Of a stretch of DNA of 64,000 bases, positions 52,207 to 62,195 are shown one piece after another. Numbering within the stretch: the stretch's first letter is position 1; each line of letters begins with the position of its first letter. A model generated the notes under the pieces. The model saw nothing but the letters and a program-made list of their open reading frames with translations, did not search any database and was not told the DNA's origin. The stretch spans positions 5,427,001 to 5,491,000 of the forward strand of contig NZ_CP137573.1 in the NCBI RefSeq assembly GCF_033343995.1, written 5' to 3'. Source of the stretch: Streptomyces sp. HUAS YS2. GTDB taxonomy: Bacteria > Actinomycetota > Actinomycetes > Streptomycetales > Streptomycetaceae. A program made the position numbers and the translations under genes.

Positions 52207-52251
52207 ATGGACGGCATGGACGGCATGGACGGCATCGGCGGCATCGACGGC
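52207..52251 (+). repeat. nine-base repeats at the dgt start
   Basis: Three perfect ATGGACGGC copies followed by two degenerate ones, encoding MDG-MDG-MDG-IGG-IDG. Each perfect copy adds an in-frame ATG. Confidence 0.85.
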
Positions 52252-53538
52252 ATCACGGACACCCCCGGCTACGACGAGGCGGCCATCGAGCGCTGGGCCG
52301 CCGAGCCCGACAAGCGGCCCGGCCGGACGGCCTTCCAGCGCGACCGCGCGCGGGTGCTGCACTCCGCGGCGCTGCGCCGGCTCGCCGGCAAGACGCAGGT
52401 CGTCACACCGGGCACGCGCAGTCATGCCTGGGACGCCAGCCCGCGTACCCGGCTCACCCACTCCCTCGAATGCGCCCAGGTCGGCCGCGAGCTGGGCGCC
52501 GCGCTCGGTTGCGACCCCGACCTCGTCGAGGCCGCCTGCCTCTCCCACGACATGGGCCACCCGCCCTTCGGGCACAACGGCGAACAGGCCCTCAACGACT
52601 TCGCGAAGGACTGCGGCGGCTTCGAGGGCAACGCCCAGTCCCTGCGCCTGCTCACCCGGATCGAACCCAAGCGGTTCATCGCCGACCCCGCGACCGGCGC
52701 GCCGGTCAGTGTCGGGCTCAACCTCACCCGCGCCGCGCTCGACGCCGCCACCAAGTACCCCTGGCCGCGCGGCGGTCACCCCGCCCACCCCGGCTCGCCC
52801 AAGTTCGGCGTGTACGAGGACGACCGGCCGGTCTTCGACTGGATCCGCGAAGGCGCCCCCGGGCACCGCAAGTGCTTCGAGGCCCAGGTCATGGACTGGT
52901 CCGACGACGTGGCGTACTCCGTCCACGACTTCGAGGACGGCCTGCACGCCGGGCACATCGACCCCAACCTGCTCTACGCCGAGCCCGAGCGGGACGACAT
53001 CTGGCGGGTCGCCGTCGGCCGCTACGTACCCGAGGACACCGACCCGCAGGAGCTCGCCGACGCGCTCGACCGGCTCGTCGAGCAGGACTGGTGGCCGCAC
53101 GGCTACGACGGATCCGCCGTCGCCCAGGCCCGGCTCAAGGACGCCACCAGCCAGCTCATCGGCCGGTTCTGCCTCGCCGCCGAGGGCGCCACGCGGGCGG
53201 CGTACGGCTCCGGGCGGCTCACCCGGTACGCCGCCGAACTCGTCGTCCCCCGCGAGACCCGCAACGAGTGCGCGGTCCTCAAGGCCGTCGCGGACCGGTA
53301 CGTCATGCAGCGCGCCGAGCAGGAGGCACTCCGGGCCGACCAGCGGATCGTCCTCGCCGAACTGGCCGAGGCGCTCACCTCACGCGCCCCGGACAGCCTC
53401 GAACCGCAGTTCCGGGCACTGTTCCTGGCCGCCCCCGACGACCGTGCGCGCAAGCGGGTCATCGTCGATCAGATCGCGTCCCTCACCGACGCGTCCGCCC
53501 GCACCCTGCACGACCGCCTCACCGCCCGTCGCGCCTGA
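52207..53538 (+). CDS. dgt: deoxyguanosine triphosphate triphosphohydrolase (dGTPase)
   Basis: A 443-residue HD-domain enzyme cleaving dGTP to deoxyguanosine and triphosphate. HD ligands are in RTRLTHSLECAQVGR (His), AACLSHDMGHPPFGHNGE (His-Asp) and a distal Asp in WSDDVAYSVHDFEDG. RRLAGKTQVV is a family block near residue 55. The start region repeats an ATGGACGGC unit three times, giving possible starts at 52207, 52216 and 52225; TACCTT six bases before 52207 favours the first, leaderless. It follows the CbiX-like gene by 35 bases. Confidence 0.94.
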   Translation: MDGMDGMDGIGGIDGITDTPGYDEAAIERWAAEPDKRPGRTAFQRDRARVLHSAALRRLAGKTQVVTPGTRSHAWDASPRTRLTHSLECAQVGRELGAALGCDPDLVEAACLSHDMGHPPFGHNGEQALNDFAKDCGGFEGNAQSLRLLTRIEPKRFIADPATGAPVSVGLNLTRAALDAATKYPWPRGGHPAHPGSPKFGVYEDDRPVFDWIREGAPGHRKCFEAQVMDWSDDVAYSVHDFEDGLHAGHIDPNLLYAEPERDDIWRVAVGRYVPEDTDPQELADALDRLVEQDWWPHGYDGSAVAQARLKDATSQLIGRFCLAAEGATRAAYGSGRLTRYAAELVVPRETRNECAVLKAVADRYVMQRAEQEALRADQRIVLAELAEALTSRAPDSLEPQFRALFLAAPDDRARKRVIVDQIASLTDASARTLHDRLTARRA

Positions 53539-53695
53539 CGCCCGGCCCCCGCCGTGCCTGAACGAGCCACTCCGGATCGGACCCTCTTCCGCCATCACGC
53601 TCCGTGCGGGACGCTCGCTGGAAGCGCCGGGGCGGTACGGCCCGTCGTACGCCCGAAGGCGTAGCGTAGAACCGGTCGCAACGAGGAGGCATCAA

Positions 53696-54955
53696 GTGGT
53701 CGACGCAGATCAGACCTTCGTCATCGTCGGCGGGGGCCTGGCCGGGGCGAAGGCGGCGGAGACGCTCCGCGCCGAGGGATTCTCCGGCCGGGTCATCCTC
53801 ATCGGGGACGAGCGCGACCACCCGTACGAACGCCCACCGCTCTCCAAGGGCTACCTGACGGGCAAGGCCGAGCGGGACAGCGTCTTCGTCCACGAGCCCG
53901 CCTGGTACGCGCAGAACGACATCGAGCTGCACCTCGGCCAGCCCGTCACCGCAGTCGACCGGGACGCCCGCACCGTCCGCCTCGGTGACGGCACCGTGAT
54001 CCGCTTCGACAAGCTGCTCCTCGCCACCGGCGCCGAGCCGCGCCGCCTCGACATCCCCGGCACCGACCTCGCCGGCGTGCACCACCTGCGCCGGCTCGCC
54101 CACGCCGACCGGCTGCGGCACGTCCTCGCCTCCCTCGGCCGGGACAACGGCCACCTGGTGATCGCCGGCGGTGGATGGATCGGCCTGGAGGTCGCCGCCG
54201 CCGCCCGCGGCTACGGCGCCGAGGTCACGATCATCGAGCCCGAGCCCACCCCGCTGCACCGTGTCCTCGGCCCCGAGCTCGGCCAGCTCTTCGCCGACCT
54301 GCACACCGACCACGGCGTCCGCTTCCACTTCGGCGCCATGCTCACCGAGATCGTGGGCCAGGACGGCATGGTCCTCGCCGTGCGCACCGCCGACGGCGAG
54401 GAGCACCCCGCGCACGCCGTGCTCGCCGCGATCGGCGCCGCCCCGCGCACCGCGCTGGCCGAGAACGCCGGGCTCGCCCTCGTCGACCGGGCCGACGGCG
54501 GCGGCATCGCCGTCGACGCGAGCCTGCGCACCTCCGACCCGGACATCTTCGCCGCCGGCGACGTGGCCGCCGCCCAGAACCCGCTCCTCCACACCCGGAT
54601 CCGCGTCGAGCACTGGGCCAACGCGCTCAACGGCGGCCCCGCCGCCGCCCTCGCCATGCTCGGCAGGAACGTCTCCTACGACCGGGTCCCGTACTTCTTC
54701 TCCGACCAGTACGACCTCGGCATGGAGTACTCGGGCTGGGCGCCGCCCGGTTCGTACGACCAGGTCGTGGCGCGCGGCGACGTCGGCAAGCGCGAGTTCA
54801 TCGCCTTCTGGCTGCGCGAGGGCCGGGTCGTCGCCGGCATGAACGTGAATGTGTGGGACGTCACAGAAGCGATCCAGAAGCTCATCCGGTCCGGTGCGGC
54901 CGTGGACCCGGACGCCCTCGCAGACCCCTCCGTGCCCCTGGAGAGCCTCGTCTGA
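53696..54955 (+). CDS. ferredoxin/rubredoxin reductase-like flavoprotein
   Basis: A 419-residue NAD(P)H-FAD oxidoreductase of the ferredoxin-reductase (AIF-like) type. Dinucleotide folds FVIVGGGLAGAKAAETLR and LVIAGGGWIGLEVAAAA, FAD motif DIFAAGDVA near residue 280, and the C-terminal reductase domain with VPYFFSDQYDLGMEYSGWA. It usually passes electrons to a [2Fe-2S] ferredoxin for a cytochrome P450 or dioxygenase; no such partner is adjacent. GTG 53696 with GAGGAGG upstream. Divergent strand neighbours none; it precedes dnaG by 60 bases. Confidence 0.92.
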   Translation: MVDADQTFVIVGGGLAGAKAAETLRAEGFSGRVILIGDERDHPYERPPLSKGYLTGKAERDSVFVHEPAWYAQNDIELHLGQPVTAVDRDARTVRLGDGTVIRFDKLLLATGAEPRRLDIPGTDLAGVHHLRRLAHADRLRHVLASLGRDNGHLVIAGGGWIGLEVAAAARGYGAEVTIIEPEPTPLHRVLGPELGQLFADLHTDHGVRFHFGAMLTEIVGQDGMVLAVRTADGEEHPAHAVLAAIGAAPRTALAENAGLALVDRADGGGIAVDASLRTSDPDIFAAGDVAAAQNPLLHTRIRVEHWANALNGGPAAALAMLGRNVSYDRVPYFFSDQYDLGMEYSGWAPPGSYDQVVARGDVGKREFIAFWLREGRVVAGMNVNVWDVTEAIQKLIRSGAAVDPDALADPSVPLESLV

Positions 54956-55003
54956 CCGCCGGAAGGTCCCGTCCGGCCGCCCCGGACCGCCCCCGCCGCC
55001 CCG

Positions 55004-55016
55004 TAGAATTCCTGCG
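55004..55016 (+). promoter_or_regulatory. dnaG -10 element, leaderless start
   Basis: TAGAAT at 55004-55009 ends six bases before the dnaG GTG. No Shine-Dalgarno is present, so transcription probably begins at the start codon. A matching -35 is not obvious. Confidence 0.6.
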
Positions 55017-56908
55017 TGGCAGGCAGGATCAACGATGACGACGTGAAGGCGGTACGGGACGCGGTCCCGATCGACGCCGTCGTGTCCGAGTACCTCCAGC
55101 TCCGCAACGCCGGCGGCGGCAATCTGAAGGGGCTCTGCCCCTTCCACGACGAGAAGTCCCCGTCCTTCCAGGTCAGCCCGAGCAAGGGTCTCTTCCACTG
55201 CTTCGGCTGCCAGGAGGGCGGCGACACCATCGCCTTCGTGATGAAGATCGACCACCTCTCCTTCTCGGAGACGGTCGAGCGTCTCGCCGCCAAGGCGGGC
55301 ATCACCCTGCGCTACGAGGAGGGCGGCTACAACCCCGGCCACCAGCGCGGCGAGCGGATCCGCCTGATCGAGGCCCACAAGGTCGCCGCCGAGTTCTACG
55401 CCGACCAACTCGGCTCGCCCGAGGCCGAGATCGGCCGGAAGTTCCTCGCCGAGCGCGGCTTCGACCAGGCCGCCGCCGAGCACTTCGGCGTCGGCTACAG
55501 CCCGGCCGGCTGGGACCACCTCACCCGCTTCCTGCGCGGCAAGGGCTTCTCCGACAAGGAGCTGATCCTCTCCGGTCTCTCCCAGGACGGCCGGCGCGGC
55601 CCCATCGACCGCTTCCGCGGCCGCCTGATGTGGCCGATCCGGGACGTCGGCGGCGAGGTCGTCGGCTTCGGCGCGCGCCGGCTCCGCGACGACGACAACG
55701 GGCCCAAGTACCTCAACACCCCCGAGACGCCGATCTACAAGAAGTCCCAGGTGCTGTACGGCATCGACCTGGCGAAGAAGGAGATCGCCAAGGTCAGCCG
55801 GGCCGTCGTCGTCGAGGGCTACACCGACGTCATGGCCTGCCACCTGGCCGGTGTCACCACCGCCATCGCCACCTGCGGCACTGCCTTCGGCGGCGACCAC
55901 ATCAAGATCCTGCGCCGGCTCCTCATGGATAACGGCTCGGCCCGGGTGATCTTCACCTTCGACGGCGACGCGGCCGGCCAGAAGGCCGCCCTGCGCGCCT
56001 TCGAGGACGACCAGAAGTTCGCCGCCGAGACGTACATCGCGATCGCGCCGGACGGCATGGACCCCTGCGAGCTCCGCCTCGCCAAGGGCGACGAGGCCGT
56101 CGCCGAACTCGTCGAGCCGCGCACCCCGCTGTTCGAGTTCGCGCTGCGCCAGATCGTGAACCGCTACGACCTCGAGACCCCGGCCGGCCGGGCCGCCGCG
56201 CTCGACGAGGCCGCGCCGATCGTGGCCCGGATCAAGAACATCGCCTCGCAGCACGAGGTCGCCGTCCAGCTCGCCGGGCTCCTCGGCATCCTCGACACCC
56301 AGTTCGTCGTCAAGCGGGTCGCGCAGATCGCCCGCTGGCAGCGCGGCAACGGCGGCAAGGGCCCCGCGCCCCAGTCGAACCGGCAGCAGGCCGCCCCCCA
56401 GGTCCAGGCCCCCGTCGCGCCCGCCGGGCCCGCGCTCAACCTGCGCAGCCCCGCTCACCGCACCGAGCGCGAGCTGCTCAAGCTCGCCCTCCAGTACCCG
56501 GCCCTGGTCTCGCCCGCCTTCGACGCGTACGGCGTGGACGAGTTCACGGCCCCGCCGTACGCGGCGGTGCGCCAGTGCGTCCAGGACGCGGGCGGCGCCA
56601 CCGACGCTCCCGCGGACTACCTGGACGCGGTCCTCGAGGCCGCCCCGGACGACACGGTCCGGTCCCTCGTCCGGGAACTGGCCGTCGAGGCGATCTTCGC
56701 CAAGGCCGTGGACGAGGCCTACGCCGGCGACCAGCTGGTCACCGTCCGGCTGCGGGCCGTCGACCGCCGGATCCGCGACGTCCAGGGCACCCTGGCCCGC
56801 CTCGGCGCGCACGGCGCTCCCGAGCAGGTGTCCGCCGTGCAGAACGAGCTGTGGGTGCTCACCCAGTACGGCCAGTCCCTGCGCACGAACGGCGCGGCGG
56901 CACTCTGA
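55016..56908 (+). CDS. dnaG: DNA primase
   Basis: A 630-residue primase that lays RNA primers at the replication fork. The zinc-binding domain has C41, H44, C62 and C65 (CPFHDEKSPSF and FHCFGC). The Toprim catalytic core includes VVVEGYTDVMA and FTFDGDAAGQKAA with the metal-binding acidic residues. The C-terminal third is the DnaB-helicase interaction domain, after a Gln/Pro/Ala-rich linker near residues 450-480. GTG start. Followed by the sigma factor gene after 154 bases. Confidence 0.97.
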   Translation: MAGRINDDDVKAVRDAVPIDAVVSEYLQLRNAGGGNLKGLCPFHDEKSPSFQVSPSKGLFHCFGCQEGGDTIAFVMKIDHLSFSETVERLAAKAGITLRYEEGGYNPGHQRGERIRLIEAHKVAAEFYADQLGSPEAEIGRKFLAERGFDQAAAEHFGVGYSPAGWDHLTRFLRGKGFSDKELILSGLSQDGRRGPIDRFRGRLMWPIRDVGGEVVGFGARRLRDDDNGPKYLNTPETPIYKKSQVLYGIDLAKKEIAKVSRAVVVEGYTDVMACHLAGVTTAIATCGTAFGGDHIKILRRLLMDNGSARVIFTFDGDAAGQKAALRAFEDDQKFAAETYIAIAPDGMDPCELRLAKGDEAVAELVEPRTPLFEFALRQIVNRYDLETPAGRAAALDEAAPIVARIKNIASQHEVAVQLAGLLGILDTQFVVKRVAQIARWQRGNGGKGPAPQSNRQQAAPQVQAPVAPAGPALNLRSPAHRTERELLKLALQYPALVSPAFDAYGVDEFTAPPYAAVRQCVQDAGGATDAPADYLDAVLEAAPDDTVRSLVRELAVEAIFAKAVDEAYAGDQLVTVRLRAVDRRIRDVQGTLARLGAHGAPEQVSAVQNELWVLTQYGQSLRTNGAAAL

Positions 56909-57062
56909 TCCGGCCGGGCTCGCTTGACCCCGCTCTCGCTGGGTAACGGTTCCCTTACGCCCCGGACTCAGAAAGTCGCCGCACAGCCCTCGTGGCGACG
57001 ATGTGTCGTACGCCACACTGGGTCCCGGTGCCTGAGCCCTCGGAGCCCTGGAGGTCGCCCCC

Positions 57063-58145
<1,083 letters not shown>

Positions 58146-58174
58146 GGCCGGCCGGGCGCGCGGTCCGGCCGGCC
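58146..58174. terminator. terminator hairpin between hrdA and small membrane gene
   Basis: Ten-base arms GGCCGGCCGG and CCGGCCGGCC around nine bases, immediately after the hrdA stop and before a convergent gene. Confidence 0.75.
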
Positions 58175-58185
58175 CCGTACGGGAC

Positions 58186-58404
58186 TCACGCCTCCGGGCC
58201 GGACTCCTCCTGCCGCTTCTTCTTCGCGGCGTCGAAGGCGGCGCCGATGGCGACACCGAGCCCGACACCGAGGCCGATGCCCATGCCCAGGTTGTCGCTC
58301 AGCAGCCCGAGGCCGATGCCCAGGCTGAGTCCGATCGGCATCCACAGAACAATGCCGCTGTTCTGCGCCTGCTTCTCGTTCCCGATCCCGTTCTCGTCCG
58401 CCAT
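58186..58404 (-). CDS. small glycine-zipper membrane protein
   Basis: A 72-residue protein with two hydrophobic stretches rich in small residues (VLWMPIGLSLGIGLGLL and MGIGLGVGLGVAIGAAF), a glycine-zipper pattern, and a basic/acidic tail KKKRQEESGPEA. ATG 58404 is supported by GGGGGAA upstream. It resembles the YMGG/Gly-zipper small membrane proteins of actinomycetes; function unknown. It lies just downstream of the ABC exporter genes on the same strand. Confidence 0.8.
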   Translation of the reverse strand: MADENGIGNEKQAQNSGIVLWMPIGLSLGIGLGLLSDNLGMGIGLGVGLGVAIGAAFDAAKKKRQEESGPEA

Positions 58405-58438
58405 CGCGTCCGATTCCCCCTTCGTTCCGGTCGTTCGG

Positions 58439-60364
58439 TCAGTCGACCTCGGCCACCGCCTGGGCGAACTGGGCCGCGTACAGGCGCGCGTACGCGCCCT
58501 CCGCCGCCAGCAGTTCGCTGTGGGTGCCCTGCTCGACGATGGCCCCATTCTCCATCACCAAGATCACGTCGGCGTCCCGGATCGTGGAGAGCCGGTGCGC
58601 GATCACGAAGGACGTACGGCCGTGCGCGAGGCGGGCCATGGCCTTCTGGATCAGCACCTCGGTACGGGTGTCGACGGAGCTGGTCGCCTCGTCGAGGACC
58701 AGGATCACCGGGTCGGACAGGAACGCCCGCGCGATGGTGATCAGCTGCTTCTCGCCGGCGCTGACGTTCGAGCCCTCGTCGTCGATGACCGTGTCGTACC
58801 CGTCCGGGAGGGTCCGGACGAACCGGTCCGCGTGCGCGGCCCGCGCGGCCTCCTCGATCTCCTCCCGGGTCACCCCACGCGACGCGCCGTACGCGATGTT
58901 GTCGGCGATGCTGCCGCCGAACAGCCAGGTGTCCTGGAGCACCATGCCGATGCCGGCCCGCAGGTCCTCCCGCGACATGGCGGACACGTCCACCCCGTCG
59001 AGGGTGATCCGGCCGCCGGTCACCTCGTAGAACCGCATCAGCAGGTTCACCAGCGTGGTCTTGCCCGCGCCCGTCGGGCCGACGATCGCGACCGTCTGAC
59101 CGGGCTCCACCGTCAGCGACAGGTCCTCGATCAGCGGCTTGTCCGGCTCGTAGCGGAACGCCACGTTCTCCAGCGCGACCCGGCCCTTGAGCTGCTCCGG
59201 ACGCTCGGTCTCCGGGGCGTCCGGCGCCTGCTCCTCCGCGTCGAGCAGCTCGAAGATCCGCTCGGCGGAGGCGATGCCCGACTGCACCAGGTTCGCCATC
59301 GACGCGACCTGCGTCAGCGGCATCGAGAACTGCCGCGAGTACTGGATGAACGCCTGCACGTCACCGATCGACAGCGAGCCCGAGGCGACCCGCAGACCGC
59401 CGACGACGGCGACGAGCACGTAGTTCAGGTTCGACACGAAGAACATCACCGGCTGCATCACGCCGCTGTTGAACTGCGCCTTGAACCCGGCGTCGTACAG
59501 CGCCTCGTTCTGCTCCGCGAAGTCCCGCGCCGACTCCTCCTGCCGCCCGAAGACCTTCACCAGGGAGTGCCCGGAGTACATCTCCTCGACGTGCGCGTTC
59601 AGCCGGCCGGTGGACTTCCACTGCTGCACGAAGTGCGGCTGCGAGCGCTTGCCGATCCGCGCCGCCACGACCACCGACAGCGGCACCGTCACCAGCGCCA
59701 CCAGCGCGAGCAGCGGCGAGATCCAGAACATCATCGCCAGCACGCCGACGATGGTGAGCAGTGAGTTGATCAGCTGCCCCATCGACTGCTGCAGGGTCTG
59801 CGAGATGTTGTCGATGTCGTTGGTCGCCCGGCTCAGCACCTCGCCGCGCTTGGCCTTGTCGAAGTACGACAGCGGCAGCCGCGCCAGCTTCGCCTGGACG
59901 TCCTCGCGCATCCGGTACACGGTCCGATTGATCACCTTGATCGACATCCGGGTCGACACCAGCATCAGCAGACCGGCCGCCACGTAGACCGCGAGGACCA
60001 GCAGCAGCACCTGGCCGACCGCCGAGAAGTCGATGCCCTGCCCGGGCGTGAAGTCCACCCCGGACAGCATGTCCGCCATGCCGCCGTCGCCGTCCGCGCG
60101 CAGCTTCGCGATCGCCTGTTCCTTGGTGACGCCCGCCGGCATGTCGCGGCCGATGACGCCCGCGAACACCAGGTCCGTCGCCCTGCCGAGGATCTTCGGC
60201 CCGACCACCGAGGCCGCCACGCTGAGCACACCGGCCAGCAGCATCAGCCACAGCGCGCCGCGCTCCGGCGCCAGCTGCTTCAGCAGCCGCTTGCCGGAGC
60301 CCTTGAAGTCCATGGACCGCTCACCGGACTGGCCCATCATCATGCGTCCGCCAGGACCGGCCAT
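58439..60364 (-). CDS. ABC exporter subunit, second of heterodimer
   Basis: A 641-residue multidrug-type ABC exporter half with six membrane segments (about residues 35-360) and an ATPase domain. Walker A GPTGAGKTT, signature region NVSAGEKQLITIARA (variant of LSGGQ), Walker B VILVLDEATSSVD with an intact catalytic Glu. An unusual long insert with TPGQGIDFSAVGQ lies in the first external loop. It overlaps the partner gene at TGATG. Together they form a heterodimeric exporter of the BmrCD/TM287-288 kind. Confidence 0.92.
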   Translation of the reverse strand: MAGPGGRMMMGQSGERSMDFKGSGKRLLKQLAPERGALWLMLLAGVLSVAASVVGPKILGRATDLVFAGVIGRDMPAGVTKEQAIAKLRADGDGGMADMLSGVDFTPGQGIDFSAVGQVLLLVLAVYVAAGLLMLVSTRMSIKVINRTVYRMREDVQAKLARLPLSYFDKAKRGEVLSRATNDIDNISQTLQQSMGQLINSLLTIVGVLAMMFWISPLLALVALVTVPLSVVVAARIGKRSQPHFVQQWKSTGRLNAHVEEMYSGHSLVKVFGRQEESARDFAEQNEALYDAGFKAQFNSGVMQPVMFFVSNLNYVLVAVVGGLRVASGSLSIGDVQAFIQYSRQFSMPLTQVASMANLVQSGIASAERIFELLDAEEQAPDAPETERPEQLKGRVALENVAFRYEPDKPLIEDLSLTVEPGQTVAIVGPTGAGKTTLVNLLMRFYEVTGGRITLDGVDVSAMSREDLRAGIGMVLQDTWLFGGSIADNIAYGASRGVTREEIEEAARAAHADRFVRTLPDGYDTVIDDEGSNVSAGEKQLITIARAFLSDPVILVLDEATSSVDTRTEVLIQKAMARLAHGRTSFVIAHRLSTIRDADVILVMENGAIVEQGTHSELLAAEGAYARLYAAQFAQAVAEVD

Positions 60365-62097
60365 CAGGCAGCCTCCGCCTCGGTCAGCTGGGAGAGCACG
60401 ATCTCCCGGTACGTCTCGTTGTCCGCCATCAGTTCGTGGTGCCGTCCGGCGCCCACGACCCGGCCCTCGTCGAGGACCACGATCCGGTCGGCCTCCCGGA
60501 TGGTCGACACCCGCTGGGCGACGATCACCACGGTCGCCTCCGACGTCTCCCGCGCCAGCGCCGCGCGCAGCAGCGCGTCCGTCTCGTAGTCCAGCGCCGA
60601 GAACGAGTCGTCGAACAGATAGATCTCCGGCCGCTGGACCAGCGTCCGCGCGATCGCGAGCCGCTGCCGCTGGCCACCGGAGACGTTGGTGCCGCCCTGC
60701 GCGATCGGCGCGTTCAGCCCGTTCTCCAGCTTCCGCACGAAGTCGGCGGCCTGCGCCACCTCCAGCGCGTGCCACAGCTCCTCGTCGGTCGCGTCCGGCT
60801 TCCCGTACCGCAGGTTGGTCGCCACCGTCCCGGAGAACAGGTACGGCTTCTGCGGCACCAGGCCGACGGTCCTCGCCATCAGCTCCGGGGCGAGCGTCCG
60901 CACGTCGACGCCGTCGACCAGCACCTCGCCGCCCGTGACGTCGAACAGCCGCGGCACGAGGCCGAGCAGGGTCGACTTGCCGCTGCCGGTCGAACCGATG
61001 ATCGCGGTCGTCTCGCCCGGCCGGGCCACCAGCCGCACGTCACGGAGCACCGACTCCTCGGCGCCCGGGTAGCGGAAGTCCGCGCCCCGGATCTCCAGGT
61101 GGCCGTGCCGGTCCAGCTCGCGTACCGGCGCCTTCGGCGGGACGACGCTGGACTCGGTGGCCAGCACCTCCTCGATGCGCTCGGCACACACCTCCGCGCG
61201 CGGCACCATCATGAACATGAAGGTGGCCATCATCACGGCCATCACGATCTGCATCAGATAGGCGAGGAACGCGGTCAGCGCGCCGATCTCCATCCCGCCG
61301 CTGTCGATGCGCTGCGCCCCGAACCAGACCACCGCCACGCTCGACACGTTCACCACCGTCATGACGGTCGGGAACATCAGCGCCATCAGCCGGCCCGTCG
61401 CCATCGACACGTCCGTCAGGTCCGTGTTCGCCCCGCGGAAGCGCCCGGCCTCGTACCCGTCCCGGACGAAGGCGCGGATGACCCGGTTGCCGGTGATCTG
61501 CTCGCGCAGCACCCGGTTCACGGTGTCGAGCCGCTCCTGCATGGTCCGGAACAGCGGCCGCATCCGCCGCACGATCAGCGAGACGGCGATGCCCAGCACC
61601 GGCACCACCGCCAGCAGCACCGCCGACAGCGGCACGTCCAGCGACAGCGCCATCACGATGCCGCCGACACACATGATCGGCGCCGAGACCATCAGGGTGA
61701 ACGCCATCAGGACCAGCATCTGCACCTGCTGGACGTCGTTCGTGGTCCGGGTGATCAGCGAGGGCGCGCCGAACTGCCCGACCTCACGGGCCGAGAAGGA
61801 CTGCACCCGCGCGAAGACCGCCGCGCGGACGTCCCGGCCGAGCGCGGACGCGGTCCGCGCCCCGTAGTACACGGCGCCCACGTTGCAGACGACCTGGAGC
61901 ACGGACACGGCGATCATCAGCGCGCCGAACCGCAGGATGTAGCCGGTGTCCCCGTTCACGACACCGTTGTCGATGATGTCCGCGTTCAGGGTCGGCAGGT
62001 AGAGGGTGGCGCAGGTCTGCAGGAACTGCAGGGCCACCAACAGGGCGATGGGCTTTCGGTACGGTCCGAGATGGGTTCGGAGAAGTCTTATGAGCAC
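60364..62097 (-). CDS. ABC exporter subunit, first of heterodimer (degenerate site)
   Basis: A 577-residue ABC exporter half starting at GTG 62097 (LIRLLRTHLGPYRKPIALL). Six membrane segments precede the ATPase: Walker A GSTGSGKST, signature NVSGGQRQRLAIAR, Walker B YLFDDSFSALD, where Asp replaces the catalytic Glu. That DDS pattern marks the non-catalytic site of heterodimeric exporters. It probably exports drugs, lipids or peptides; the substrate is unknown. Coupled to the second subunit. Confidence 0.92.
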   Translation of the reverse strand: MLIRLLRTHLGPYRKPIALLVALQFLQTCATLYLPTLNADIIDNGVVNGDTGYILRFGALMIAVSVLQVVCNVGAVYYGARTASALGRDVRAAVFARVQSFSAREVGQFGAPSLITRTTNDVQQVQMLVLMAFTLMVSAPIMCVGGIVMALSLDVPLSAVLLAVVPVLGIAVSLIVRRMRPLFRTMQERLDTVNRVLREQITGNRVIRAFVRDGYEAGRFRGANTDLTDVSMATGRLMALMFPTVMTVVNVSSVAVVWFGAQRIDSGGMEIGALTAFLAYLMQIVMAVMMATFMFMMVPRAEVCAERIEEVLATESSVVPPKAPVRELDRHGHLEIRGADFRYPGAEESVLRDVRLVARPGETTAIIGSTGSGKSTLLGLVPRLFDVTGGEVLVDGVDVRTLAPELMARTVGLVPQKPYLFSGTVATNLRYGKPDATDEELWHALEVAQAADFVRKLENGLNAPIAQGGTNVSGGQRQRLAIARTLVQRPEIYLFDDSFSALDYETDALLRAALARETSEATVVIVAQRVSTIREADRIVVLDEGRVVGAGRHHELMADNETYREIVLSQLTEAEAA

Positions 62098-62195
62098 GGG
62101 TTCTACTATCGCCCGTGCCCCCGGGGCGTTACGACTCGGTTTTGCCGGACCTTGAGGCCCCGGCGCCCGACTTTCCGGGCCGGGGCCGACCGGAC

